Assembly: GCA_021613375.1 (NCBI GenBank) | Contig: CM038705.1 | Location: 5,435,864-5,499,863 of the forward strand | Length of the DNA stretch: 64,000 nucleotides | Reading direction: 5' to 3' | Source of the DNA: Megaleporinus macrocephalus | Lineage: Eukaryota > Chordata > Actinopteri > Characiformes > Anostomidae | Shown here: positions 44,901 to 58,020 of the stretch, in pieces | Layout: every line of letters starts with the position of its first letter | Position numbering within the stretch: position 1 is the first letter of the stretch | Notes under the pieces: model-generated | Database searches by the model: none | What the model was told of the DNA's origin: nothing | The model's input: the letters and a program-made list of their open reading frames with translations, nothing else | Program-made: the position numbers and the translations under genes

Positions 44901-47055
44901 GTTAAATTAGACTCAATCACCAAAAATGTGTGATAATGGCAAGAAAACTCTAATTTACGCCTAAACCTAAGAGGGGAACACCAGATTTGGAGTAAAACAA
45001 GGCAAAAACCCACCTCAGTATGCAAACAGACAAAGTCAGGAGCCAATGAGGTCTCTGAACGCAAGAAATCATCATAAAAGTTAACTGAGGGTTAATGACA
45101 TCACATTTTAAGAACAACGGGCTTAACGCATTTGGCCGTCTTCTAGTAGAAATCCCATCCGCCTCGGAAAAACACTCAATCTGTTTTAAGTTTTTTTTTT
45201 TTTTATTTGACTTGCCTACTGATTTAACGGTTGCCATAATTATGTTCTTTCAACGTTAATACCTTAAGTGCTGCTTAACGTAATTGCCTGAAGCACTGAA
45301 GAACACGCTCATGAGCCAGTGCTACCGTTTTTTTAAGTGTGTGAAAATCTCACCGTGGTAAAGCCAACACTAAATCATCAGAGCTCTTGAGTCCAGGAGG
45401 AAACCTGTCTTGACCTGACTGATCAATGGAAGTCTGAGAAAAGGTGACAGACCAATCAGAACCCAAGCAGTTCTGCACAAGTGGAGTTAGAAGGTGGGGA
45501 ATTCCTCGTATTGCATGTACCTGCCAGCTCGTAAGCCTGGTTTGGAATGATGAGTAGGTTTTTTGCTCAATGTGCCGTGTTCTTTCACTCTTAACCGCAT
45601 CTCCAAACAGATTTTAGGATTCTGGAAAGTTCTGAATGCTTTGAAAGCCTTGGTGATGTCTTGGTTTGAGACTGATCAATGACCGTAGCAATATTGTAAC
45701 CAACATTAAGGCGTGATATCTAAGAAATTTGGCTTTTAAATGTGTTTAAAAATGTTGTTTTCTATACATCCTTAGAGATCCAGGAGATGCCAGCAGGTCC
45801 TGGAGTTTAGTACTCACTCCTATAATCTAAGAAAATTTCAGTTTAATTTTCCGTGTAGTTTCTGAGAAATGAGACTTAATAAAAAGTTAATGAATCCTTA
45901 TTACAGTGTTATGGATGTGTAACTAATATTAGGATGTAGTAAACTTCATATGAATTAAGTGTTCTTTATATGAATACATTTCTTTGACATGTGCTAATAT
46001 AAATCAAAGCCCACCCTATCCCCTGAATACTACCTATAAGTCGATTCCACTGTAGGTAAGGTAGTAAATCACTGCATGTATAGTGACACAGAACAACATT
46101 TGTGGAATTACAGTAAATTACTAATAAATAAACAAAATACAACATTATCTGTACGTCTGATTATTATTATATAAATCCAATTAAAGCTCACTTTACAAAC
46201 TAAACAAGATACTCCACATTACATGGTACTGCTGTCAGAAAACTTTTAAATTATACACGCAATGTCTGGATTTTATACATATATAACCAAAACAATTATT
46301 ATTTTCTTTGGAGTATAATACTGAAAAGAAATTATAAATAAATGTAATGTATTGAAATGAAATTATAAATGTATGTAATGTTTCCTGACTAGACCAGACT
46401 AATATTAACGTTAGACAGTAAGGCTGTGTCCCAAACAGCACCCTCTGGAACATTACATACTGCACAAGTGACAGCATTTCTAATGCTGGTGTTCTTTTAT
46501 TTATTCATTAATTAATTTATTTTGTTTATTATATTTAATTTTTTATGTATGTAGTGTAGTAGCAGTCTGCAGTTTGGGGCGTGGCCAGAAAGTAATGTAA
46601 CTTTACATTTCAGAGTGCTTTCTGACTAAAGTTAATATAAACTTTAGTTAACCCAAACCCTCCTAGTCTGTTACCATAACAACACATTATACTAAAGCTG
46701 GTTTATAACAGTATATATGGTCATCGTTGCTATTCATTGCTCTCATCACTGACCTCACGTTAAAAGCTGGCGCGAGCTACCCCATGCTCCAGCGTGGCTG
46801 GAGCTCGGGTCAGTGAAGCTGCTGACTGCAGGATATTTTTGAACAGGCATCTCAACACAAGCCTTAACACAGTGAAAGACCCAGAGACCACCTAACAACC
46901 AGAGCCCGTTACTAACAACAAACACAGTGCATGAATTGTGTATGCTGCCAAAACGTGCGCGTGTTTTTAAAAAGTTTCTGCTTTTTTTGGGTGGGACAAA
47001 TCTACCTGTTTCTAATATTGGGTGGGACATGCCCCCCCCATTCCACCCGCTTTCT
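44901..47055. other. Intergenic, no gene supported
   Basis: Mostly unique, AT-rich in 45900-46560. Short minus frames at 44950-45237, 46235-46477 and 46755-47030 show no domain. Confidence 0.45.
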
Positions 47056-47059
47056 ATGT

Positions 47060-47170
47060 CAACGTCTACAGCAGGGGTATTTAATTAGAGTTCAGTAAGG
47101 TCCACTTATGGGAGATTTTTTCAGGCCAAGGTCCGGACTGTCATCATTTCTAACGTGTTCTGATTCAGTG
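47060..47170 (+). repeat. Short dispersed repeat (CAGGCCAAGGTC)
   Basis: It contains CAGGCCAAGGTCCGGACTGT and CATTTCTAACGTGTTCTG, shared with 24968-25012. Confidence 0.6.
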
Positions 47171-48331
47171 GTGTATCCTGTTTATTGAAGTAGCCTCAGC
47201 ATCTTATACCATCAGCTACTGAAACACCAACACACCACACATACCGTTCAGTATATTTCAGTATATTTACTGTTTAAATACTGAACTTACTAAATGCTTT
47301 GTTCATCACTTTAAAGGAACCCCGGCTGGTAACACTTGTAAGCCTTAATATGATGTAATGACTCTAAATTATTAAGACACATAAAAAAATCACTAAAAGT
47401 ATCAGATTTAGATTAGTTTTTGTGTAAAATCCGCTGCACGTGGGTCTCCATAGTTGTATCTACTGACGTGATCAGCGGGTAGTGACGTCAAATGGTTGCA
47501 GTAACCGGTCGTCACGCTTGAGCACAGCTAGCTACTAAACATGCTACTGTTCAGTCTTTACAGTTTGAGCTAGAACTCAACATTTCTGACATCAGCGGCG
47601 ACATCACACACCACGTTAGTGTAAATGATGAACAGAGAGGCGTGGAGGAGAGAGTGGACACAGTGCATATATTGTTTTTCTATTGCATTATTAATGCTTT
47701 ATTACATTATGTTTATAGACATTCAAAGAAAATGGCACCCACTGCTTTAGGAAACCAGACTATGCTTGTAAGGCATTGTGAACATGAATATTGGTGTTTA
47801 TGAAAATGTATTACATTGTACAGCATTATAGATTATAATACATTACAGCTGTGAAGCACATTGCCCTAAAATATTGAGTTAACCTGAAACCCTGGCAGTC
47901 CTGGCATTAACGTTTGGGAAGCCTTGCTCTCGGGAAACAAAAGTGGCTCCTTTATGGTCTCCTTGTATGTAGGAGTTTTGCCCCTTATGGATGATGTTCA
48001 CCTCTGCATGGCCCTTTGATGTAAATAAAAGCAGTCAGTAGTGAGTCTGTGAGGACTGGCCTTCCAGCCCTCTCTTCCTGTTCTCCATGTTCTTACAGAT
48101 AAAAGGCTTTCCATTCAGCAGGAAACCATCCAGCTGAGTTTAAGCCCCACTCGCAGATCCCCCGAGACATCTCCATAATCTAAACATGCCTGAAAGATTT
48201 CCTCAAACAAAGTGGCAATACATTAAGGAGGTGGAACGGGATACTTTGCCAGGTAGATGGCGAGGCCTGCAGGACATCCTTTCCATGTTCTCCTGCGACA
48301 GAGCACTTTCAGACTGTAGAAGAGCCATCCC
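47171..48331. other. Intergenic, no gene supported
   Basis: Non-repetitive. The stretch 48080-48320 is GC-balanced and part of a frame that stays open through the following C-rich array. Confidence 0.4.
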
Positions 48332-48462
48332 CCCAACCCACAACCCTCCACCCCCAACCCACAACCCTCCACCCCAATCCACAACCCTCCACCCCCAACC
48401 CACAACCCTCCACCCCAATCCACAACCCTCCACCCCAATCCACAACCCTCCACCCCACAATT
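48332..48462. repeat. C-rich minisatellite (CCACAACCCTCCACCCC)
   Basis: About seven units of 18-20 bases like CCCAACCCACAACCCTCCAC. The minus strand is strongly G-rich. Frames on both strands through it are artefacts. Confidence 0.92.
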
Positions 48463-48990
48463 CTCAAATCGGAATACTGACCGTTTCACCCAGCCACCTT
48501 GACGACTGTAATTCATGTTTGGTACACAGAAGTTCAGCTACCTTCTGGCCTCGTTCTTCGGCCTTGGTGTCAACCGTCAACCTACCGCTTTGTAAAACAG
48601 CCACGTCAAAATATTGCCGTGCCCCCTCTTTCGTGTCGGCTCGCTCGCGGCCGCTCAGAACAGTGGGCCGCGTCCATTAACGGCGTAATTGAAGGAGGCA
48701 CACGCTGTGAAGTTCAGACGCCCCGTCTGGACCAGCGGAGCAGGAGCAATTATCCCGATCACATGATGAACGGCTCCTGCGTTGGACAGCCCTCGGCTGT
48801 CGCGGCGCGGAGTATAATGAGGACGAAACAAGGTGTAATTAAACTAATGTCAGAAGATGCCAAACAACAGGGCAAAATCCCTGCCCTCACGCCACCGGTC
48901 AGATCTCATTACTCACCGCTGAGCGCTCTCCACAGCCAGGACCTTGCAGTAATGAGTACGTCCTGGCAACGAATCAGCCGCTCTTTTATG
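48463..48990. other. Non-repetitive GC-richer island, candidate conserved element
   Basis: It contains TAATTA-type and palindromic words, for example around 48690-48860, and is unlike all repeats here. The open plus frame (48499-49068) shows no domain. Homology search is needed to decide between exon, regulatory element and chance. Confidence 0.4.
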
Positions 48991-49120
48991 CTGGCCTTAC
49001 ACCAAACGATTTTTTTAAAGCAATTTTACTGTCGCAGACAAATTTCCTGTGTCGGAATAAAATCATGAGAGTCTTGCTGAAGCTCGCATCACCTCGATCG
49101 TTTAGTGTAAGGTGGTCAAG
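48991..49120. mobile_element. 130-bp inverted-repeat element
   Basis: The left end CTGGCCTTACACCAAACGAT and the right end (minus strand) CTTGACCACCTTACACTAAACGAT-like sequence form terminal inverted repeats around CCTTACAC-AAACGAT. The interior is only about 80 bases. It looks like a very short MITE; target duplication not seen. Confidence 0.55.
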
Positions 49121-49814
49121 ACTGCCGGTTTAGGTCAGTCTTTTTCTTGTCCTAGCGCTCCGATAAAATCAACCGTGTTTAATATTATCATAACTCTGAA
49201 GTCTTGGCTCACGCAAATAGTGACGTGAACATTGTTGACAACCAATAAGAGAGCTCTTTTCACCACCAAACGGGAAGCCGCAAGGAACTCACCCAGCTCC
49301 TCCAACACGGCGGTTTGTATCACCCAAACCTTCCTGCAGGTCTTCTGGTTTGTGAGCTGAAAAACATACAAACTTAACAATAAAGAACTAATTAAAACTA
49401 CAAACTGGTTTGGTGATAATGTAAAGGTTCACTTTTGAAAAAACTATAAATGCTTAAAACAAGCTATAACAGAGTTTTAATTGGACGGGCAGATGATTCA
49501 TGTAGGTGGACAACTCTTATCTCTAGGTGGACACCATCCACCCCAGCCCACCTGTAGACACAACCTGCTTTCTGGCAGCAGATGAGCTGTTCTACCTAAG
49601 AGTCTTCTTGATCTACTACACTCAGCTTGTGCCTAAAACTGAATGATAACAGTGATATTATTTACTAAAGCACAACATTTTGAGGGTAATATTGCTCTGT
49701 TACTATATTGTAAGCAGGTGATATGGAGGCTCCTAGTACTAGGACTAAATGTATTTCTCTCTGGTGTTGTTCCTAGCATGGATATTTATTATCCACTGAC
49801 ACATTCGGTTGTAT
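49121..49814. other. Intergenic, no feature recognised
   Basis: Unique sequence with short frames only. Confidence 0.45.
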
Positions 49815-50555
49815 CTATCAATCAATCAGAGGTTCCTGACAGTGTTTTTGACATGTCAATCCATCAGAAACTGTGTTCATAACTTGTCAATCAATCAGAA
49901 GCTGAGTTTTTGACATGATGACCAATCAGAGGATGTGCCCCTGACTTGTTGACCAGACAGAGGCTGTGTTCCTGACCTGTCAATCACTCAGAGGCTATGT
50001 TCCTAACTTGTCGACTAATCAGATGCTGCGCTTTTGACATGATGACCAATCAGAGGATGTGTTCCTGACCTGTCAATGACTCAGAGGCTATGTTCCCAAC
50101 CTGTCAATCAATCAGAGGCTGCGTTCCTGATTTGTCGACTAATCAGAGACTGTATTTCTGACAGGTTGTCCAATCAGAGGTGCTCCTGACTAGTCGATTA
50201 CTCAGACTTTGTGTTTCTGACTTGTCAGTATCTCAGAGGCTGCGTTATCTGACTTGTAAACTAATCAGAGGCTATGCACCTGACATGTTGACCAATCAGA
50301 GGCTGTGTTTCTGACTTGTCCACTAGTCAGAGGTTTTGTACCTGACATGTTGACCAATCAGAGGCTGTGTTCCTTACTTATCAGCCAATCAGAGGCTGTG
50401 TTCCTGACTTATTAGCTAATCAGAGGCTGTGTTCCTGGCTTGCTGATCAATCAAAGGCTGGGTACCTTATTGGTCAGCCGATCAGAGGCAGTGTTCCTGA
50501 CTTGTTGACCAATCAGAGGCTCTGTTCCTTAATTGTCAACCTATCAGAGGCCTCC
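49815..50555. repeat. 31-bp minisatellite with CCAAT boxes
   Basis: The unit is GACCAATCAGAGGCTGTGTT plus CCTGACTTGTT. Landmarks at 50355, 50386 and 50417 give 31 bp; about 23 degenerate units. Seven units keep CCAATCAGA, a good match to the NF-Y (CCAAT box) consensus; others read TCAATCAGA or CTAATCAGA. Despite the same length it is unrelated to the 31-bp family at 14-20 kb. Confidence 0.9.
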
Positions 50556-51730
50556 AGGAAAAATAACTGGGAGTCTCCAGCATTCAACATTCCCAGAATA
50601 CTTAGTATTTTATGTACGTCCTTTGCTGTCACATACAACCTCACCCACCTGAGAGGGATAACTTGAAGAATTTATGGAAAATTATGGAACAATTTTCTCT
50701 TCTTTGACCTTAACCACCTCTCTCCCTCCTTGGAGAAGACCACCAGGCCAGAGGCTCCCAGGTCCCAATTCCGCTTGGGATGCCTGTCCTAAATGTTTCA
50801 GTACCGTTCGGGTCACTGGTACTCAGCATTGTACAGTACTCTACATCTGAAAACAATGATCACTGTGATTCGCGGTGAGATCTTCAACTCACTTTCCAGA
50901 ACAACTCCATATTAATATAAACCATGTAGAAGATGAGGAGGTCCACGGTAACAGTTACAGATTTGCTTTTGAGGAAACTTCTGTCATCCAGCACGTTTCA
51001 ACTCAAAACAGAAATGGGAACGAGCGGTCGTGCCGGGCTCGTTCCACATGTGCTCTTTGAAAACCCCTCCGAGTGAAACGATGTGCTGTTCTTCAACAGC
51101 TTGTTCACATCTCCATCCTCTCCAGCTAGCGTCCATGAGCTGTAATGCCATGTTATTATGGAAAAGAAACGTCCTAAAGGAGCACTGAAACACAGCCCAG
51201 ATGTTGTGTCACGTCTAAAAAAAGGGCTGCAGTTCAGCGTGACCTCTGTCTGGGGTATTATTACTGCGGGGCAGGAGTGATACTTCAGGTACTGGCAACG
51301 CTAAACGTTCGGGGTCAGCTGTACAACGCTCAAATTATGCTAATGTAGAGTTCAGCTAATGTTCAACTTTCCTAGGAAAACATTCCTCACATAAGCTTTC
51401 TCTTGTTAGTCAACTGCGTCCACACATTTAAGAGATGTTTAATTGGGATTCCATGGCGTGTTCTTGCAGTGTAATACATCTCAGAAGGTGAGCTCAGAGG
51501 GTAAATTGCCACCCTAAGACTGACTGTGTTTACCTAAACTCTACACAGTTTACAGAGACCCAGTTTACATCACCTGTCGTCATTCCCAATTAGCACAGCC
51601 TCCATGCACCCTTTGATGACAGATTAATCTCCTCGACCTGTCTTGTTTATCCTTTAACACTTTTGTAAACCGTTGCCCCTCAAAGATCCTATACGAGGGA
51701 TGAAAGCACTGTTTATGGACTTGCCTAAAC
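50556..51730. other. Intergenic, non-repetitive
   Basis: No gene is supported. Short frames at 50875-51060 and 50984-51193 overlap on opposite strands. The segment 50850-51200 is balanced in composition. Confidence 0.4.
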
Positions 51731-53250
51731 ATGCCAAGTCAACAATATAAAGACGTCAGGGACACAGGCGAGGCTACCCAGCTTGGAAAACGGTCCCGCA
51801 AATCTTTCAATGCCAGGAACAACTCTCACCTCAGAGACTCAAGAATCAACTTGGACTCACACCTCAAAGAGTTGAGACTCAACTCAGACTCACACTTCAG
51901 AAGGTTGGGACTTAACTTGGACTCACACCTCAGGACATCAAGACTTAACTCAAACTAACATCTCAGAAACTTAAGCCTCAACTCGGGCTCACGCTTCAGA
52001 GAATCAATGCTTAAATCGAACTCGCCCCTCAGAGACTCAGGTCGTACTCACACCTCAGAGACTTTAGACTAAACTCCAACTTGCACCTTAGAGACTTGAG
52101 ACTGGACTCTCACTTGCGCCTCAAAGACTGGACTTAACCTTGCACCACAAAACTTGAATCCCATTCGCACCATAGACACTCTTAACTCTCAGCTTGGACT
52201 CATGGCTCGACTCAGAATCCCACTTCAGAGACTCGAGACACAACTCACACTCACACCTCAGAGATTCGAGGCTCAAGTTGGACTCATACCTCGGGCCCTC
52301 AAGACTCAACTGGGGCTCACAACTGGGACTTGCCCCTCAGAGACTCAGGTCATACTCACACCTCAGAGGCTTGACCTGTATCTCAGAGACTTTAGACTAA
52401 ACTCCAACGTACACCTCAGAGACTCAAGACTGGACTGACACTTGCACCTCAAAGACTGATCTTAACCTTGCACCTCAGAGAGACTTGAATACCATTCGCA
52501 CCATAGAGACTCTTAACTCTCGGCTTAGACTCACATCTCAGAGACTTGGGACACAACTCAGACTCGCATCTCAGAGATTCAAGGCTGAAGTTGGACTCAT
52601 ATCGCAGGCCCTCAAGACTCAAATTGGGCTCACTCTTCAGAGACTCAATGCTCAACCCTCAGAGACTCAGGTCATACTCACACCCCAGAGACTTGACCTG
52701 CATCTCAGAGACTTTTGTCAAAACTTAGACTCGCACCTCAGAGACTCAAGACTGGACTCACACTTGCCCCTCAAAGATTGGACTTAAGACTTGACTCAGT
52801 TTCACAGCACAGAGACTGGACTTACACTTGCACCTCAGAAACTCAAGACTCACCTCAAGAGATTTGAGGCACAAGATGGACTCATACCTCAAGCCCTCAA
52901 GACTCAATTTGGGCTCACTCTTCAGAGACTCAATGCTCAACTCGGACTCGCCCCTCAGAGACTCAGGTCATACTCACACCTCAGAGACTTGACCTGCATC
53001 TTAGAGACTTTAGACTAAACTCCAACCTGCATGTCAGAGACTCAGGTCATACTCACACCTCAGAGACTTGACCTGCATCTTAGAGACTTTAGTCTGAACT
53101 CTGACTCGCACCTCAGAGACTCAAGACTGGACTCTCACTTGCGGCTCAAAGATTGGACTCAACCTTGCACCTCAGAGAGACAAGACTTGAATCCCATTTG
53201 CACCATAGAGACTCTTAACTCTCGGCTCTGACTCACATCTCAGACTTGAG
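51731..53250. repeat. CTCAGAGACT minisatellite, 1.5 kb, with a longer period
   Basis: Basic units of about 30-36 bases combine CACCTCAGAGACT, CAAGACTCAACT and TTGGACTCAC. Longer blocks recur, for example CGCACCATAGA...CTCTTAACTCTC at about 52168, 52498 and, as TGCACCATAG, 53200, indicating a higher-order unit of roughly 330-360 bases. Many frames on both strands (repeats like SLESLRCE) are artefacts. Confidence 0.88.
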
Positions 53251-54094
53251 ACTTGTACTTTGTTTTATGAGGTTAACTTAGAGGTTTAAATGTGAAAGAT
53301 TATTATTTTTAACGTCTCCAAAGCCAGTCAGTCCAGAGCCTACTTTCCTGTGTCACCAGTTGAATGCCTCTCACAGCCTAATTACATGCAACATCTCTCA
53401 CCATGGCTCCACAGGAAATCTCTACGCTCTAGATCATAACTACTGGGAAAACCAGCCAAACAAAAGAGGTGTTTTTCTAAGGGCAATAACCGACCTGCAC
53501 TGTTTGTATTCTTTTCTCTTACATCATTTCCTCTTGTTAGCGTCAGTCAAGCAAACCTGTGCAGTCTCACTTCTGGATGCTTATGTAGATTCAGGTTCTT
53601 GCATGTGGATGTTGAACATCAGCGCAAGCCCTCACTGGCTTTTCACCTCTTTTCGTATCTATTTTAGTCCTTTCCTTGTAAGACTCGATGTTGTGGATGA
53701 TAAGGTACCGTGAAATAGAGTAATCGTGCCGTAATCGTAAGTCTTTGGCAGCTGCTTATGTGGGTAGTCAGGGTGTTCTGTATTGGAATTTGAAATAAAT
53801 ATAAATAAACAAAAATACAAATAAAGCATGGTCAGAATTGGTTGTTCTCAGTTAACCTACTGGTCATTTTTAGATTTTTTTTAGAATATTGCTCTGCTAA
53901 GAATCCAGACAGCTCTCCAGACCGCCCCTAGTAAGGTTCTTTTGTAGCCATTGTTGTGAAGCTGGACCACCTTTACTGGACTCTGGTACAAATTACATTC
54001 AACTTAATGAGAAACTGCTGCTAGGTAATTTAGGTGGTTGCTAAAATGTTGTCACTATAATATATCTGGGGGTTGCTAGGTTGTTGCCATGGTT
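53251..54094. other. Intergenic, no gene supported
   Basis: A 117-residue plus frame (53360-53713) has no recognisable domain. Near 54000-54090 are GGTTGCTA-type words seen in fish repeats. Confidence 0.4.
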
Positions 54095-55010
54095 ACTGAA
54101 AGGGGAACTCCACTCATTTATTAAAATGTCTGTATAATTATATGTGCTATGCAGGGCGTTTTCACTCCAGCACTAGTTAGTCTGGTTAAAACGGACTCTG
54201 GTTCGTTTGGTGCGGTTCCTTTTGGCAGATGTGAAAACAGTAATCGCACTCGGGTGCGGACCAAACCAACCACACCGAGACCCTCGAGAGGTCCGGTTCC
54301 AAACGAACTCCGGAGCGGTTCGTTTGTGGTGAGAACATGATCCGACCTCGATCCGACCAAGTATTAAGTGTACTCCACAAGTTTGATCTAAACATCTCCT
54401 GTAGCCAGGTGTGCTTTGCATTATGGGATGCGGCAGATGGCGTAAACAGAGAACTGGAGAACTGTAGCAGCTAACAGGGCGAGGACAATGAAGCGAGGTC
54501 TCTCTTGGACTAGCAGTGAGGAGTGAGCTGGGTGTTCTGCAGGTGGACTGTAGTTTGGTATATTATCAGATTATTATTACAGCTATGAACAGATGCTGTC
54601 TCTGACACTGCTCCGTGCTACGCTCTACAAGAACACATAGTCTGCACATAGCTTGGGAAAACCGGATCTTCTCCCTGTGTTTACTTTCTTGCTCGCACGC
54701 CAGATAGCTCTGACCAATCAGAGGAGACAGCGTGCTCACGTGGTTTGTTGGGGCACATTTTGGTGCGTTTTGGTTTTTGCCTGTGTGAAAACAAACTTAA
54801 CCGAGGAGGAAACACTCCAAGTAAATAAACTCATTAACTGATCCAGACCAGTGAAACCAACTACAGGTGTGAAAACGTCCTGAGAGTCGTTTGGTTCAGT
54901 TCTACAGGGTCTACAAAGGAATCAGACGTCCACCTTTAAAAGCTCCCACACAGAAAGTTATTAGAGTTAATGGTTATGAATACACTGCCTGATGTCTAAG
55001 ACGTTGGTTT
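54095..55010 (-). repeat. Dispersed repeat related to 26995-27125, split by an insertion
   Basis: Bases 54890-55005 match, on the other strand, the block at 26995-27125 (CAGACGTCCACCT...AGCTCCC...AGAAAGTTATTA). The hAT-like element at 54152-54882 sits between 54095-54151 and this part. Confidence 0.6.
54152..54882. mobile_element. 731-bp hAT-like non-autonomous element
   Basis: The left end CAGGGCGTTTTCACTCCAGC and the right end (minus strand) CAGGACGTTTTCACACCTGT give a clear terminal inverted repeat, with CAGG...CCTG tips as in hAT-type elements. The interior has no transposase. The adjoining 8-base flanks (GTGCTATG and AGAGTCGT) do not match, so the superfamily call rests on the tips only. 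Confidence 0.6.
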
Positions 55011-56690
55011 ATGATAGTTTTGAGAGGCCTTCAAATCCATACATGGTGGAGAGATACATCCAGGACGCTGAGTCCCCAAAAAACTTTTCAGATTTTCCAA
55101 ATTGTACCGTCTTTAACATTCATAATATGCAGAAGACACGTGTACTTTCACTGGTGGGTTTGATAGTAAATAAAATGTATATGTTTGTATTGTAGACATG
55201 GTGACATCTGGTTACCATCACCACCACTACTGTAAATTGTCTGTACTGGAATTACTGTAATTAATTGTCTGCAATTAACTGTTTCACACCGAACTCACAC
55301 CAAATGACTCTGGGTGTGTCTCAAAACCTAGTGAGTGTCTAAGTAGGCTATCTAGGTTTACTGTGGTATTTGATGGGAATTATTGACATTTGGGAACAAT
55401 TGACGTTGGGAACATACTTAAAAACACTATTTTTGTTCATGAAGGACATAAATAAGAATTAAAACAACAATTTAAGGTCAAATGCAAGATTTTTTATTTG
55501 CAGTACATACAATAACATAGGAACTAAATACGGGTGAAGTTGAACACATGTTGTGCATTAGAAGAGCTTTGTTTAGCTCATGCATCAAAGGGTTAACAAT
55601 GTTCCAGGTAGTTATTATGGAATCTGTGGTGGTTGGTTGGTGGTATATTTGGGTACAGGCTCTATGATTCTCTAAAGCTCAATAGCTCTAGTGCTGAAGC
55701 TGATAGAGGAGAAAATAATAAAATTTTCATCCCAAAAATAAAAATAGTATGTTGGCATAGTCAAGCCATCTCTATCACTTTAGGCTCGGCAGACACAGCA
55801 GGTCCGCCTGGCAAAGCAATGGCATTTCAAACGTTAATTTCTTTCATTGGCCAAGATCTCGTAATCACCAGTAAAATATTATTATCTAGGTAATTGGACG
55901 AAGAACTTTCTTCATACTGCAGTAGCTCAACCAACAGCAGAAGGTGGAGGTGGATGGACATCTGTTTGGAGTATATCAGGATTTGCTTGATGCTTTGCCT
56001 GATCTAGACAGGACTGCAGTGACCTAAGTTCTGGAAAACGGCGGCCTTTGACAGGTTTAAAAATGATTCCTCAATAAAGAAGGCTGCAAGGCGCACTACT
56101 GTAAATCCAACCAATAAACAAGCAGACCACTGCTCGCCACGTAATTGCAAACAGGGCTTCCAACATTCATGCTTTTCCAAAGCTTGGTCAAAGAGAGCTT
56201 TTCAGAGCTAGGCACATCGTTGACCATCTGAACCATCAAACCCAAATGAAACACATAACCTTTATAGGGTTTGGTCGGTTGGGCATGTTTTTATGTAGTA
56301 ACCTTCACCTTCAGCAAAGACCAGCTCAGACCATCAGAAACCAGCTGCCAATGAAAGCTGGTCATGGTTGTATTTCAGAACAAAATGTGCATAAACCTGT
56401 CAACGCCACACTGGTGTCAAAGTGGGGTAACACCCCCAGCGAACTCAAGGGCACTACTTAGGAGTGAACTTATGGGAGGCATGGTGGAAGAGAAGCGAGC
56501 TTGGCTGAGGATTGCAAGTGGAGACAATGGGACAGTGCAACGCGGCTTGACAGTGGAGCCCAGCTGGAGGACGTTAAAAGTGACAGCAGCCAGCAAGGAC
56601 ACCTGAATGGTGAGGCAGCCTAGCTGTGTTTACCTGGCCTTCCAGTGCTGCGGTGCTGAAATGCAACATACAGATGCAGCAACGTTAGTT
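55011..56690. other. Intergenic with one MITE end fragment at 55313-55360
   Basis: GGTGTGTCTCAAAACCTAGT then GAGTGTCTAAGTAGGCTATC at 55313-55360 matches one end of the 43205-43782 MITE. The rest is unique; frames at 55633-55893 and 56246-56606 show no domain I can name. Confidence 0.45.
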
Positions 56691-57039
56691 ATGCGTTGTT
56701 GTGCCATATTGTGCTGGGCATGGGGCGCCTTGTGTACTATCACCATGGTATGTGTGGCCATTACTGACCTGACTGCTTCCAGTTTGGCTGTTCAATCAGC
56801 ACCAGCTTGTTCAATAACAGAGCATTGGTTTTAAGTCCTATATGTTCTTTCTCAAGGCCAATAGATGGTTTTGCCAATTTGGCTATGGGTGCGAGCTGAA
56901 AGACTTGATTCTTATTGGCAGTCTAATCTGACTCATGGTTGTGCCAGACTATACTGGCCTTGGGCTGCTCTGTGTATAAGCCAGTACCTACCATGACCAT
57001 TGGATGTGTGGCCGTTACTGACCTGACTGCTTCTGTTAT

Positions 57040-58020
57040 GGGTTCCAGGCGTGAGACCTGTGTGGACTGATTATTCACCTGAAAAACAGGGTTAAAGGAT
57101 GAGACAGACAACGTGGCTTGCTTTCACGAATGCCTCCCTGGTCTGAGTTTAATTAAAATATTCTCTTCTTAATAAATTATTATTTTTTCTTGCTTTTTTA
57201 TCAGCAACAAACTTCAATTCAGTACAAAATGAAATATAAAATCACATAAAGCCAGACATTTCCATAAAAAAAATACAATACAACCATGTACTCCAAAACA
57301 CAGCATCACCAGTTCACATTAGTAATTAAGTAAGAAATTAGTAATCTCAACACATACTGAGTATTTCACTTAGCAAGTTATTAAGGCTTGAATATCTTTT
57401 GCTGAACTTTGTTACATGGACACTAGAAACAAAATACAGTAGAGGGTCGCTATATAATCTCTTAGAACAGAAGAAACAGTTAATACTGCCCAAACACTGT
57501 TGAAATCAAACTGCCTTGCACATTTAAAACTAATTACAATATTACTTTTAAAGTATCCAATGTTCAGAAGCTTGGCCAACTATTAGTTAAAATAAAAATA
57601 AAATCGTGACGACCGCCATTTCACAACTCTAGATTTGGACGTTGGTCTTTTTAGCAAAATAATTAGCCTCTACTCAATACACCAACCAACATAAACGAAC
57701 AAATATGTACTAATATGCTGTATGAAATTCTTTAAGATGATTTTAATGCGTTTTAAACACGGAGCTCACATGAAAAACACGGTTAAAGTATGAAACAGAC
57801 AACGTGGCTTGCTTTCACGAACGCCTCTCTGGTCTGAGAGGAATTTTCGAGACTACCGTAAATAAACGCAACACAGCCAGCGGTCGACTACCCCCTACTG
57901 GTGGCCCCTCAGTACGGCAGGACTTCCAACATCACAATGGCAGAATCGACTACATTAAACAAAATACATATACATTTTATGAAATAAAACTAAATATAAA
58001 TACAAATGTGACCACACTTT
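57040..58020. mobile_element. Insertion flanked by about 71-bp direct repeats
   Basis: The sequence ATGAGACAGACAACGTGGCT and its neighbours at 57076-57147 recur at 57768-57838 with few changes. The interior is AT-rich and non-coding. After the second repeat a GC-richer tail (57840-57960) follows. The direct repeats might be short LTR-like ends or a duplication; no retroviral motif is seen. Confidence 0.45.

Noticed and set aside
48186..48680. 164-residue proline/threonine-rich frame as a gene
   Set aside because: The repetitive middle is the C-rich minisatellite; both ends are short and have no domain.
51731..53250. Repeat-protein gene (SLESLRCE-type peptide)
   Set aside because: Comparable frames occur on both strands and in several phases of a minisatellite, and none spans the array.
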